Of a stretch of DNA of 64,000 bases, positions 6,787-14,258 are shown one piece after another. The notes below the pieces were generated by a model. The model did no database searches. It was not told the DNA's origin and worked only from the letters and a program-made list of their open reading frames with translations. Position numbers and translations under genes: made by a program. Location of the stretch: the IMG/VR virus record IMGVR_UViG_3300029922_000055, positions 1 to 64,000 of that record; one strand, written 5' to 3'. Position 1 is the first letter of the stretch. Each line of letters begins with the position of its first letter. Source of the stretch: a virus.

Positions 6787-6890
6787 CTGTTCCTTTTATT
6801 AGTATTTAGTAATTTCATAAAATACTCCTGTATAGTTGCATGATGGATATCTTTTTTAATATTCCAAAAATATGATCTATTCCAATTCAT
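6783..6890 (-). CDS. Micro-gene array member 10, 35 aa, truncated
   Basis: A 35-codon frame (starts MNWNRSYFWNIKKDIHHATI) with four-base ATGA overlaps to both neighbours. It has the aromatic, W-rich start and a Q-E-Y-F segment like the core of the other array members, but lacks the C-terminal half. It may be a decayed or shortened copy. It couples translation of the array to the methyltransferase gene. Confidence 0.55.
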   Translation of the reverse strand: MNWNRSYFWNIKKDIHHATIQEYFMKLLNTNKRNR

Positions 6891-7063
6891 AAAAGTTTCC
6901 TGTAAAGTTCCCTAGAAGGTTTTCTTAAAATCATATTAAAATTACTATCAGCGAATATATAAAACCAATCATTAATAAATGCAGACTCTATATTTCGACA
7001 ACTATTTAATCCTGGATTCATATCAAAAAATTTATTTTCAATTTTATCAAACAATAGAATCAT
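6887..7063 (-). CDS. Micro-gene array member 9, 58 aa
   Basis: The frame opens at an ATG overlapping the upstream stop (ATGA) and closes with another ATGA overlap. The sequence MILLFDKIENKFFDMNPGLN continues to a polar middle and ends RELYRKLL, a short basic amphipathic helix like the ends of its neighbours. The D-F-K core is only weakly kept (IESAFINDWFYIFADSN). Function unknown. Confidence 0.65.
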   Translation of the reverse strand: MILLFDKIENKFFDMNPGLNSCRNIESAFINDWFYIFADSNFNMILRKPSRELYRKLL

Positions 7064-7245
7064 CTTAAACTTTCTTTAATAATCTTTCCAAACTCATATT
7101 CGTTTTTAATAGTTCTCATAATTCTGTTTAAGAAATCTCTATTCAAATAAAATTTCTTAAGGTCGGCACAAGAACTAGGATCGCTATTATAAAACGCATA
7201 ATGATTTTTTGCATCCCAATAAACAAAAGTTTCATACGTTTTCAT
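7060..7245 (-). CDS. Micro-gene array member 8, 61 aa
   Basis: The start at 7245 (MKTYETFVYWDAKN) sits in TGATGA, overlapping the upstream stop by one base. This is preferred to the frame's first possible start at 7260. The core ADLKKFYLNRDFLN (about residues 27-40) matches the family. The first seven residues resemble the T4 capsid-targeting sequence MKTYQEFIAE and those of member 3 (MKTFETFYRWD), but no cleavage-type glutamate follows. Function unknown. Confidence 0.75.
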   Translation of the reverse strand: MKTYETFVYWDAKNHYAFYNSDPSSCADLKKFYLNRDFLNRIMRTIKNEYEFGKIIKESLR

Positions 7246-7421
7246 CAAAAATTCAACCAACCTTTCGTCAAACTTTTCTTAAAATAGTAATCCAAAGATT
7301 TGAAATAAAAATTATAACCATCGTAATCTATAAAAACTTTTTCAAAATCTAACCAAACCCAACCAACATGCACATTTTCAAAAATATTCCAGCCATTTAT
7401 TCCTTTAGTATTGTATATCAT
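7245..7421 (-). CDS. Micro-gene array member 7, 58 aa
   Basis: An ATGA overlap joins it to the preceding gene and TGATG to the next. The core WLDFEKVFIDYDGYNFYF (residues 23-40) fits the family pattern D-F-x-K-x-F-I-x-x-D-x-x-N. The N-terminus contains a tryptophan (GWNIFENV) as in other members. It is aromatic-rich and has no cysteines or membrane segment. Function unknown. Confidence 0.7.
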   Translation of the reverse strand: MIYNTKGINGWNIFENVHVGWVWLDFEKVFIDYDGYNFYFKSLDYYFKKSLTKGWLNF

Positions 7422-7618
7422 TTGAAAAGTTCTTTATAAATATTTTCGAATTCAGTAAGACTCGCATGATGTCCTGCAACAAAAAAATCATTTGAAACAT
7501 CTTTGTTTATAAAATAATCCTTAAAATCTAATTTAGAAGTATAATTAAAAATATCCCGCCAATTGAAATGGATGATGCGATAAACATTAACTCTTTGAAT
7601 TTTCTTAAGTTTTCTCAT
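7418..7618 (-). CDS. Micro-gene array member 6, 66 aa
   Basis: Basic N-terminus MRKLKKIQRVNVYRIIHFNW, then the core LDFKDYFINKDVSNDFFV, then a C-terminal helix EFENIYKELFK. The core is one of the clearest family matches. Both ends overlap neighbours by four bases. It is probably a small soluble protein. The function is unknown. Confidence 0.75.
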   Translation of the reverse strand: MRKLKKIQRVNVYRIIHFNWRDIFNYTSKLDFKDYFINKDVSNDFFVAGHHASLTEFENIYKELFK

Positions 7619-7833
7619 AAACTCTTTCTAATATTTTCATAAACTCTTTTATAAACTCTTTTATAAAAACTCGGAACAAAATAATTTATAATAAAGTCAT
7701 TTCTATTGTCAGATTCCAGAAAATATTTCTCAAAGTCTACAGGGAAATCATAATCAAAACATCCAGCATGATAAGGAGGATTTCTGCAAAGTTTTTCTAA
7801 ATCTATCTTCATAAAATATTCAAAATTGTTCAT
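7615..7833 (-). CDS. Micro-gene array member 5, 72 aa
   Basis: Core VDFEKYFLESDNRNDFII, one of the best examples of the family signature. The C-terminus contains a short tandem duplication, KRVYKRVYENIRKSL, reflecting a repeated ATAAACTCTTTT-type segment in the DNA. It overlaps the preceding gene by 14 bases and the next by four. Function unknown. Confidence 0.75.
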   Translation of the reverse strand: MNNFEYFMKIDLEKLCRNPPYHAGCFDYDFPVDFEKYFLESDNRNDFIINYFVPSFYKRVYKRVYENIRKSL

Positions 7834-8017
7834 AAATTTTGTTCCAAGGCTTTCCGAAAACTTCTTTTATAAAATTATTTTGACAATCATTATCTAAAAA
7901 TGTTTCTAAAAAGTCTAATTCATCTTGGCCCATAATAAGAGCTTTTGTATCATATCCGTAAGTAAAAATGACATAAGAACATGCTAAATAAAATCCAGAA
8001 AATTTTTCATGAATCAT
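7820..8017 (-). CDS. Micro-gene array member 4, 65 aa
   Basis: Core ELDFLETFLDNDCQNNFIKE follows a tyrosine-rich N-terminus (FYLACSYVIFTYGYD). The C-terminus PWNKIYEQF again shows the W/F-x-x-[IF]-Y ending typical of the array. AAGGA seven bases before the ATG gives a good SD. It overlaps its neighbours by 11 and 14 bases. Confidence 0.75.
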   Translation of the reverse strand: MIHEKFSGFYLACSYVIFTYGYDTKALIMGQDELDFLETFLDNDCQNNFIKEVFGKPWNKIYEQF

Positions 8018-8207
8018 GGAAATCCTTTAACATTTCTTCAAAAAATCCTACATAACTTTTTCTATTAAAACCTACATAACTTTTTATATTAAAATTTTTA
8101 ACATCGTATTCTAAAAAGATTTTCTTAAAGTCTAGTAAAAGTTTTATATTCCAAGTTTCGAAACCATTTTCCAAATCCCATCTATAAAATGTTTCAAAGG
8201 TTTTCAT
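8007..8207 (-). CDS. Micro-gene array member 3, 66 aa
   Basis: Starts MKTFETFYRWDLENG, nearly the same opening as member 8. The core LLDFKKIFLEYDVKNFNI is a strong family match. A tandem duplication KSYVGFNRKSYVGFF follows and is visible in the DNA as repeated CATAACTTTTT-type segments. GGAAAG precedes the ATG. It overlaps the gene before it by 14 bases. Confidence 0.78.
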   Translation of the reverse strand: MKTFETFYRWDLENGFETWNIKLLLDFKKIFLEYDVKNFNIKSYVGFNRKSYVGFFEEMLKDFHDS

Positions 8208-8364
8208 AAAAAGCTTTCCAGAAAGTAATCGTATAATTTTTCTTCAAAAATAAATTTTTCGTTTCATATTTTAAGAAAGATTTTTTAAAATCTGCACCAG
8301 AACCAAATCCTAAATCATATCCAAATTTTTTATCACAAATTATAATATTAGAATATTTTATCAT
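8194..8364 (-). CDS. Micro-gene array member 2, 56 aa
   Basis: The frame runs from an ATG at 8364 to a TGA inside the next gene's first codons. Core ADFKKSFLKYETKNLFLK is clear, and the C-terminus ITFWKAFYENL is almost the same as that of member 1 (TNWKAFYDKIF). The start lies 14 bases inside the preceding gene's 3' end. Confidence 0.72.
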   Translation of the reverse strand: MIKYSNIIICDKKFGYDLGFGSGADFKKSFLKYETKNLFLKKNYTITFWKAFYENL

Positions 8365-8515
8365 AAAAAGCTTTCCAATTTGTCGGTGGTCTTTCTGTCA
8401 TTATACAATTTGATAAATGATAGTCTAAAAACCATTTTTCAAAACAGGGAATTCTTCCAGAGCACCAGTTTAAGGTTTTAGGATTTATTAAAAAGAAATC
8501 TCGAAAATCATGCAC
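8348..8515 (-). CDS. Micro-gene array member 1, 55 aa, GTG start
   Basis: A GTG at 8515, overlapping the ligase stop by eight bases, opens a 55-codon frame. The protein has a DFRDFF segment right at the N-terminus, a second match CFEKWFLDYHLSN in the middle and the ending NWKAFYDKIF shared with member 2. The GTG start is inferred because no ATG gives this frame. It links the array to ligase translation. Confidence 0.62.
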   Translation of the reverse strand: MHDFRDFFLINPKTLNWCSGRIPCFEKWFLDYHLSNCIMTERPPTNWKAFYDKIF

Positions 8516-10328
8516 AGATATACTCCAGAAACTCCTCTACGGAAAGAATCTTAATTCCTAATTCTCTCGCCTTGGTAGCTTTCGAAGAAGTAGTAGAAGG
8601 ATCCTTAACAACGAGCACTTGAGTATTCTTAGAAACCGAACTTGCTTCTGACCAACCAGCGGCCTCAACTTTTACTAAATCGTCTCCATGAAATCTTACT
8701 CCAGTGATTACATATTTACCTGCGTTTACTGACATCTTTTTCTCCTGTTTAATTTGTTTTAAATTTACGAACTCGAAGAACAATTCTTTTTTGTCAACCA
8801 TTTCGGAAATAACGTTTGAATTGAAATTTGAAAGATTGTTCAATTTGTTTATTTCTGTAGCATCTTCGAAAAACTCTATCAAATCGAACCCAGAATCTAC
8901 AATCTTTTGAGCAAGCCTTTCACCACAACTATTCAGAAAAGTATTGTAGACGATCTTAACATCAACTGTTCCGGAAATATTTTCTAAAAATTTGTTAATC
9001 TTTTCTATATGACTTTCTCCTAGTCCATAAACGTTTCCGGAAAACTTTTTATTATACTTTATCAAATCATATACAGTATAAATCTCTTCGCTTTCAAAAA
9101 ACTTTTCTATAATCTTTTCGGAAAGTCCTTCCGGATAAAAGTATGAAGAAAATGTATAAAGCCTTGACGAGTTTAAATTCTCACAGCTAGGATTTACACA
9201 AAATATATGCTCTCCATTTTGTTCTCCGTTAGAATTACAAACAGGGCATTTAGGAACAATTTCGGAAAAACTTTGCTTAAATATTGTATTAAGATTTTTC
9301 GAAATTGTTCTCTCTACATGAGGAATAATTTCATTGGCTCTAGAAATTTCTACCACATGGTCTGCAAAAACTGGCCAGCAATCCTTTTCTAAAGCCTTTG
9401 CATAGCTTCCTAGACTTGCCTTAGAGATAGTGGCTCCAGCTAATTGAACCGGCTCTAGAATGGCTACAGGAGTTAATCTTTGGTCTTTTCCTATGCTCCA
9501 TTTGACTGACAGCAGTTTTGTATTTACTACTTCATCATCAAATTTGAAAGCGAGATATTCAGGGCCAGTTTTGAAAACTACTCCGTCAGCATCATATGTA
9601 TAATCGTCTTTATATTTTTTCTTGAATGCTTTCACATCAGTAAAAATTAAATTATCTACAGGAATTTGTTTTTCTACATTGAACCAAGTTTCCCAAGGAT
9701 ATTTTTCGGTTATGTCTTCCTTAGTATCTATATTTGTAAATGTATATGAAATAACATCTACCCATTTGAAAATATTCTCCCAATCATCTTGCCTAGAAAT
9801 TGCACCAGCTACAGCATTCCTAGAAGATTTAGAAATATCGAATCCATTGTCTATTGTGTAATTTACTTTTTTAATCGCCGCCTCACTTCGAACAGCAAAG
9901 TTTTCTTTTACGGGAACAGTTTTCGGAAACTTTTTCTCAAATTTCGCGGTCCTGTCTATTCCTATATTATCTTTTCCTCTGGTCGCAACTTTATATTGAT
10001 GCCCATTTTTATATGTGGCTAAAATAGAATTTCCATCAATTTTTGTAGATTGTGTAGTATTGGCATTAAGAAACTTTTTTAAAACGTTTATATCTTTTGT
10101 CTTAATTTCAATAGAACCAACTGGAATAGGATGTTGAGTTTTTTCCTTCTCATCAATTCCCTTCAAAACGTAACCATGGCCGACTTCAGTTAAAATACCA
10201 TGATTAGGATCTAGCTTCCGGACTTGTTCTAACTTTTCGTCAAATTCTTTATCAGTAGCTGACGAAGTTCCCGTATCATAATATTCTTGAGATAGTTGTT
10301 TAATTTCTTCTACTAGTTTTTGTAACAT
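8508..10328 (-). CDS. ligA: NAD-dependent DNA ligase
   Basis: This is a 606-residue LigA-type ligase, slightly shorter than the typical bacterial enzyme of about 670. It joins DNA nicks using NAD+. The adenylation site K96-I-D-G is present, followed by the OB-fold region, a four-cysteine zinc finger (CPVC...CVNPSC, around residues 378-400), helix-hairpin-helix repeats, and a C-terminal BRCT domain (about 530-606). The N-terminal Ia domain (YYDTGTSSATDKEFDEKL) is present, so the enzyme looks complete and active. It is the first gene after a strong early promoter. It presumably replaces the ATP-dependent ligase used by T4 for replication and repair. Confidence 0.95.
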   Translation of the reverse strand: MLQKLVEEIKQLSQEYYDTGTSSATDKEFDEKLEQVRKLDPNHGILTEVGHGYVLKGIDEKEKTQHPIPVGSIEIKTKDINVLKKFLNANTTQSTKIDGNSILATYKNGHQYKVATRGKDNIGIDRTAKFEKKFPKTVPVKENFAVRSEAAIKKVNYTIDNGFDISKSSRNAVAGAISRQDDWENIFKWVDVISYTFTNIDTKEDITEKYPWETWFNVEKQIPVDNLIFTDVKAFKKKYKDDYTYDADGVVFKTGPEYLAFKFDDEVVNTKLLSVKWSIGKDQRLTPVAILEPVQLAGATISKASLGSYAKALEKDCWPVFADHVVEISRANEIIPHVERTISKNLNTIFKQSFSEIVPKCPVCNSNGEQNGEHIFCVNPSCENLNSSRLYTFSSYFYPEGLSEKIIEKFFESEEIYTVYDLIKYNKKFSGNVYGLGESHIEKINKFLENISGTVDVKIVYNTFLNSCGERLAQKIVDSGFDLIEFFEDATEINKLNNLSNFNSNVISEMVDKKELFFEFVNLKQIKQEKKMSVNAGKYVITGVRFHGDDLVKVEAAGWSEASSVSKNTQVLVVKDPSTTSSKATKARELGIKILSVEEFLEYICA

Positions 10329-10359
10329 TTTTAATTATCCTTTCAATGGGGTCTAAAAC

Positions 10360-10388
10360 AAGATAACAAATTTAATCTAGCTTGTCAA
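10360..10388 (-). promoter_or_regulatory. Sigma70-type early promoter of the ligase operon
   Basis: TTGACA (10388-10383), a 17-base spacer and TATCTT (10365-10360) on the minus strand, just before the ligase gene. It lies partly in the 3' end of the upstream protease-like gene. The whole run ligase, micro-genes, methyltransferase and nuclease could be read from it, since no other promoter is evident before 5.1 kb. Confidence 0.87.
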
Positions 10389-11018
10389 GGACTTTTTAGA
10401 GTATTTCCGAAAAATTTCTTCAAACCCTTTCGGAAGTCTTTTGAACTTTCCTCGAAGATGTATATTTTTCATGCTTCTAAGTTCTTTTATATCTGACAGC
10501 CCCACACTTTGTTTGAACCATGTCCGATGCTTTTTAACATAATTATAAAAGTTTAGATAAGTATATGCAACAAAAACATACTCTTTTATATCTATGGGAA
10601 GAGAAAATTCTTTAATCATTTTTACGGAACGTCTTTCACAATCTAATTCCATATCTATAATTGATTGTATAATTTCCGAAATTCTTTTTTTGGGTAATTC
10701 AATTTCGTGGTCGAGCCATGACCACAAATCTTCAGACATGTTAGAGCCACTTTCGGAAAGTTTTAGAAAAATTGGTTCTTGTTGTATATATTGTAGAAAA
10801 TGATTAAACTCATGAACTAATACTTCTAGCCATCCTTCATCTTTGATTGATATTTCTAATTTCTTATCAATCTCGTCAAAAGTTCCTCCTACAGTATTTT
10901 TTCCTACTGTTAAATCATCCATAGAAAGAACTAAAGTAAAACGATACTTCTTTAGAGTAGAATCCACATAATCTAAAAAATTTTGCGTTGGTTCATCTAA
11001 AGAAGATATCTTAATCAT
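10377..11018 (-). CDS. Putative zinc metallopeptidase (zincin), 213 aa
   Basis: H69-E-F-N-H73 within EVLVHEFNHFLQY is a clean HExxH zinc-binding site, preceded by hydrophobic residues as usual. A glutamate about 50 residues later, in MELDCERRSVKM (E124 or E128), could be the third ligand. There is no signal peptide, so it would act in the cytoplasm or be packaged. The substrate is unknown. The start overlaps the PhoH-type gene's stop by one base (TAATG), so the two are co-translated. It might process host regulators or phage proteins, but that is speculation. Confidence 0.7.
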   Translation of the reverse strand: MIKISSLDEPTQNFLDYVDSTLKKYRFTLVLSMDDLTVGKNTVGGTFDEIDKKLEISIKDEGWLEVLVHEFNHFLQYIQQEPIFLKLSESGSNMSEDLWSWLDHEIELPKKRISEIIQSIIDMELDCERRSVKMIKEFSLPIDIKEYVFVAYTYLNFYNYVKKHRTWFKQSVGLSDIKELRSMKNIHLRGKFKRLPKGFEEIFRKYSKKSLTS

Positions 11019-12007
11019 TACTCAAACGCCCTAATTATTTCTCCGACTAACTTATGCCTTTGAATATCTTGAAGGCCGAATTTTACCATACCAACATCAT
11101 CCACATCTTTCAAAAGTTCTACAACGCATTCTAATCCGGATTTTTCTGGTTTTGAAGATTTTATATCAGATTGGCTTCTATCTCCAGTAATACAAACTTT
11201 AGTATTGTGACAGATACGAGTTAAAAGAGTTAGAATTTCATGCTTAGATAAATTCTGTGCTTCATCAATTATTATGAAAGCATTTTCGAAATTTCCTCCT
11301 CGAACGAAACCAACAGGAGTGTATAAGATTTTATTTTCTTTTAGTTTTTGCTCATATCCACGTTCGCCAAGCATTTCCAAAAAGGTTTCGGCAATTGGAG
11401 AAACATACACACCATATTTCTCGTCTAAATTTCCAGGAAGATATCCAATAGCATTTCCAACAGTTATCATAGGACGGACTACAATAATTTTATCGTATCT
11501 ACCATCATCTAGCATTTTGAGTGACATGCAAACACTTAGCTTTGATTTTCCAGTTCCTGCATGACCATACAACACAGAAATAGTTTTATTCTTAATCATT
11601 TTAATAGCTAGTTCTTGATTTTCTGTTCTAGGACTGAAATCTTCGCCTTTATGGTTCTTATAAATCCCTTTGTATTTGCTTCCTGCTAAAGGTTTTGGTA
11701 AGAGCGAAGATATCAATTCATCTATATCAGAATCTTGAATATCGAAGTTTCTATCAAATGCATCAAAAAGCTTTTCTAAAACTATAGCCGCTTTTCGACA
11801 ATCATTTATTTCATTAGATGTGATAGTAAATCTTTCGCCCTTTGTATCAATCTTTACGTTAAAACTTTTCGAAATGTTTACTAAATCTGTAGAAGCAAGT
11901 TTTCCTAACAAGTCTCTATCTGCCACATAGATAACTGTAGGAGATTGTTTGACTTCATCTACCTTTTCGATTTCCTTCACCTTAGCTTTCTTAGTAATTT
12001 TCGGCAT
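11018..12007 (-). CDS. phoH: PhoH-like ATPase
   Basis: The C-terminal 200 residues form a PhoH-type P-loop domain: GHAGTGKS (148-155) as Walker A, FIIIDEAQN (about 246-254) as Walker B, and TGDRSQSD as the sensor region. The N-terminal 110 residues form a separate domain of the kind found in longer PhoH proteins. PhoH-family proteins bind and hydrolyse ATP and are linked to RNA or nucleic-acid metabolism. They are very common in large phages, where their role is not settled. The start has an SD-like GGAG, and the gene is coupled to the zincin gene. Confidence 0.9.
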   Translation of the reverse strand: MPKITKKAKVKEIEKVDEVKQSPTVIYVADRDLLGKLASTDLVNISKSFNVKIDTKGERFTITSNEINDCRKAAIVLEKLFDAFDRNFDIQDSDIDELISSLLPKPLAGSKYKGIYKNHKGEDFSPRTENQELAIKMIKNKTISVLYGHAGTGKSKLSVCMSLKMLDDGRYDKIIVVRPMITVGNAIGYLPGNLDEKYGVYVSPIAETFLEMLGERGYEQKLKENKILYTPVGFVRGGNFENAFIIIDEAQNLSKHEILTLLTRICHNTKVCITGDRSQSDIKSSKPEKSGLECVVELLKDVDDVGMVKFGLQDIQRHKLVGEIIRAFE

Positions 12008-12035
12008 AAATCTCCAAAATGGTTAATAGTAAATT

Positions 12036-12212
12036 CTAGATAAAACTTAAATCATCTGACTCTAAATCTTCTTCATTATCAAAAAACTTATCATCAATAG
12101 ATTCTACGTCACGTTTTTCGGAAAGTTTGTGCATGTGTGCGAAATCTTCCGGAAATGGATTATTCTTAATTATTTCATCAAACTGGTCGAAAGAAAAATT
12201 TTCACTTTCCAT
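12036..12212 (-). CDS. Hypothetical acidic protein, 58 aa
   Basis: Not recognised. The start at 12212 (MESENFSFDQFDEIIKNNPF) has GGAGACGA just upstream and overlaps the end of the holin-like gene by 11 bases. The longer frame from 12248 has no SD. The protein is strongly acidic with a D/E-rich C-terminus (FDNEEDLESDDLSFI), as in small DNA-mimic or regulatory proteins. A DNA-mimic role is only a possibility. Confidence 0.6.
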   Translation of the reverse strand: MESENFSFDQFDEIIKNNPFPEDFAHMHKLSEKRDVESIDDKFFDNEEDLESDDLSFI

Positions 12213-12474
12213 CTTTATCGTCTCCTTCCATATCTTTCTTAGATTCAAATTTATTTGTCAGCGCATATGTTCCAGCAGATACGCCACAAAGCGCAGTCAG
12301 AAGTATTAACATGTTATTTGTAATATCTTGATGATGGACTACAGAAAAAATTGCTATATAAATCGCAGCATAGTAACTTGATACTTTTACTAACCTCTTA
12401 GAACTTGAAACTCCGTTCTTATCTTGAAGAAAATTTCCGAAATATTTCAAAACTTTTTTAGTAAATTCCCACAC
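12202..12474 (-). CDS. Small two-segment membrane protein, holin-like
   Basis: Ninety residues: an amphipathic N-terminus, two hydrophobic segments (about 32-50 and 54-73, with the short turn HHQDITN between), and a charged C-terminal tail (KFESKKDMEGDDKDGK). This is the size and plan of a class II holin, but many small phage membrane proteins look the same. The start is GTG with AAAGGAG upstream. It lies behind the TnpB gene, and another membrane protein lies before TnpB, suggesting a lysis cassette split by an insertion. Confidence 0.6.
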   Translation of the reverse strand: MWEFTKKVLKYFGNFLQDKNGVSSSKRLVKVSSYYAAIYIAIFSVVHHQDITNNMLILLTALCGVSAGTYALTNKFESKKDMEGDDKDGK

Positions 12475-12490
12475 GTTTAGTCTCCTTTGG

Positions 12491-13705
12491 TCAATGTCCT
12501 GTCAGTATATAGTTGTCTGGCAAATTGCCTGATTTTTTAGACGCTTCTGCTTCAACTGCTTGTGTTGTCCAAGTCTCACATCGAATCGGCATCCGTAGAG
12601 CACAAGCAACTCCTTGTGCTATTTGTAAGGCTAATTTTTCTATGTTCTTAGCGGCGTTAATGTCTCTGTCTAGGATAGCATGGCAATGAGGGCATTCCCA
12701 AGTTCTATCTTCTAATGTTAAATCATCATTGATACAACCACATTCATTACAAGTTTTAGAAGAAGGGAACCAACGATCAATTGCTTGAATTTGTTTTTGA
12801 TTCCACACTGCTTTGTATTTTAAGAAATTGATGAACTGACTCCAACCAGCATCTGAAATTGCTCTAGCTAGTTTTCTATTTTTCACCATTCCTTTGACAT
12901 TTAAAGATTCTATTCCTATAAAGTCAAACCTCTTGATTAGGTCTAAAGAAAGATTGTGATGAAACCAACTTCTTTGATTAGCTACTTTTTCATGGACTCT
13001 AGCAACCTTCACTCTTGTTTTCTTGTAACGGCTAGAACCCACCACTTTTCGACTCGGGTTCTTTTGAGTCTTTCTTAGCTTCGCTTGACTCTTGCGAAGC
13101 CATCTTGGATTCTCAATTTTTTCTCCATTAGATAAAATCAAGAAATCTTTCAATCCTAAATCTAATCCTACGATTTTATTAGTTTGTTCAAATCTAGGAC
13201 TCGCTTCTTCTTCTACGAGGATAGATGCAAAATACTTTCCAGAAGGAGTTTTCGAAATTGTTACTGACACGAATTTAGAATTTTTCTTAGGCAAACGATC
13301 TATTCGAATTTCTATGTCTCCTATCTTTTCTAACCAAATTGAATTTTGTTCTAATCTGAATTTTTGATTTGGGAGTCTGAAAGATTGGTGGTTGGATTTC
13401 TTTTTGAATTGTGGTCTACCAATTTTCTTTTTTCTAGATTTTGAAAAATATTGAGTTTTGAATTTTTCAAAATCTCTTACTTTTTGTTGTAGTGCTCCCG
13501 CATTGACTTCCGTCATCCATAAGAATTCTAATTTTAGTTCAGGTGGTGATTTGTAAATTGGCTTAGTGTTAATTTCTTTATCGTATGAATTAAAAATATC
13601 TACCATTTGATTCCAAACAAATCTTACACAACCAAAAGTCTTAGATAAAATTATCTTCTGTTCTTCAGTTGGATAGATTCTATATTTGTAAGCTCGTTTG
13701 GTCAT
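12491..13705 (-). CDS. tnpB: TnpB RNA-guided nuclease (IS200/IS605 family accessory protein)
   Basis: 404 residues starting MTKRAYKYRIYPTEEQ, the classic TnpB opening. All three RuvC acidic positions are present: D182 (GLDLGLKD), E266 (IGIES) and D348 in LDRDINAAKN. The zinc finger is intact (CNEC at 319-322, CPHC at 338-341). TnpB cuts DNA using a guide RNA whose scaffold normally comes from the 3' end of its own gene. The C-terminal 45 residues, from QIAQGVACAL onward, may overlap that RNA. There is no tnpA gene nearby, no SD before the ATG, and only 16 bases lie between its stop and the next gene. It stands between two small membrane-protein genes. Confidence 0.93.
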   Translation of the reverse strand: MTKRAYKYRIYPTEEQKIILSKTFGCVRFVWNQMVDIFNSYDKEINTKPIYKSPPELKLEFLWMTEVNAGALQQKVRDFEKFKTQYFSKSRKKKIGRPQFKKKSNHQSFRLPNQKFRLEQNSIWLEKIGDIEIRIDRLPKKNSKFVSVTISKTPSGKYFASILVEEEASPRFEQTNKIVGLDLGLKDFLILSNGEKIENPRWLRKSQAKLRKTQKNPSRKVVGSSRYKKTRVKVARVHEKVANQRSWFHHNLSLDLIKRFDFIGIESLNVKGMVKNRKLARAISDAGWSQFINFLKYKAVWNQKQIQAIDRWFPSSKTCNECGCINDDLTLEDRTWECPHCHAILDRDINAAKNIEKLALQIAQGVACALRMPIRCETWTTQAVEAEASKKSGNLPDNYILTGH

Positions 13706-13709
13706 ATAA

Positions 13710-14258
13710 CTATTTAATAAAAATATATGCAACCAAAAAAGCGAGCCCAACACCAAAACCTATACCAGAATCTCTCCAAAAATGTTCTTCGGAAACTCTT
13801 ACATTTTTCAAAGAATCTACATTAGTTTTCATTTCGGAAATAGTCTCATCAGCATTTTTAACATTATCTAAGCAAATTCCTAAAAGCGCGGAATCTCTTT
13901 CCATCAAGTATTTTGCTTCTATAGCTTGCTTGGCTTGGTCTTGAGAAATATCTAAAAACTTTGTAGTGTCTTTTGAATAATAAACACTATCAAACAACGT
14001 GACTTTTTTTGCAGAATCTTTTCCGGAAAATACTGAGTCAAGATTTCCAGAAACTTTTTCGAAATGATTGACCACGACTTTCTGCTTGACTATTACAGTA
14101 TCATGAATATAACTCTGCCTATCTTTGTATAATGTATCTACTCTTGCAACAACATTTTGAATAATTTTGGATTCTTTTGGTTGAAAAAATTGCTTCCCTC
14201 CAAAAAACCCTATTAGCAAAGCAACAACAATTAGCACCCACCACATTTTTGTATTCAT
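13710..14258 (-). CDS. Membrane protein with periplasmic helix, spanin-like
   Basis: 182 residues: a strong N-terminal membrane segment (WWVLIVVALLIGFFGGKQFF), a long polar helical region with many D, K and V residues, and a second hydrophobic end (GIGFGVGLAFLVAYIFIK). An anchored N-terminus with an extended periplasmic helix is the plan of inner-membrane spanins, which help disrupt the outer membrane at lysis. The second terminal segment is unusual for that family, so the call is tentative. It overlaps regA by four bases and ends five bases before tnpB. Confidence 0.6.
   Translation of the reverse strand: MNTKMWWVLIVVALLIGFFGGKQFFQPKESKIIQNVVARVDTLYKDRQSYIHDTVIVKQKVVVNHFEKVSGNLDSVFSGKDSAKKVTLFDSVYYSKDTTKFLDISQDQAKQAIEAKYLMERDSALLGICLDNVKNADETISEMKTNVDSLKNVRVSEEHFWRDSGIGFGVGLAFLVAYIFIK

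Noticed and set aside
12475-13760. Full IS200/IS605 transposon with tnpA and hairpin ends
   Set aside because: No tnpA and no clear subterminal hairpins; neighbouring genes abut tnpB within 5 and 16 bases.
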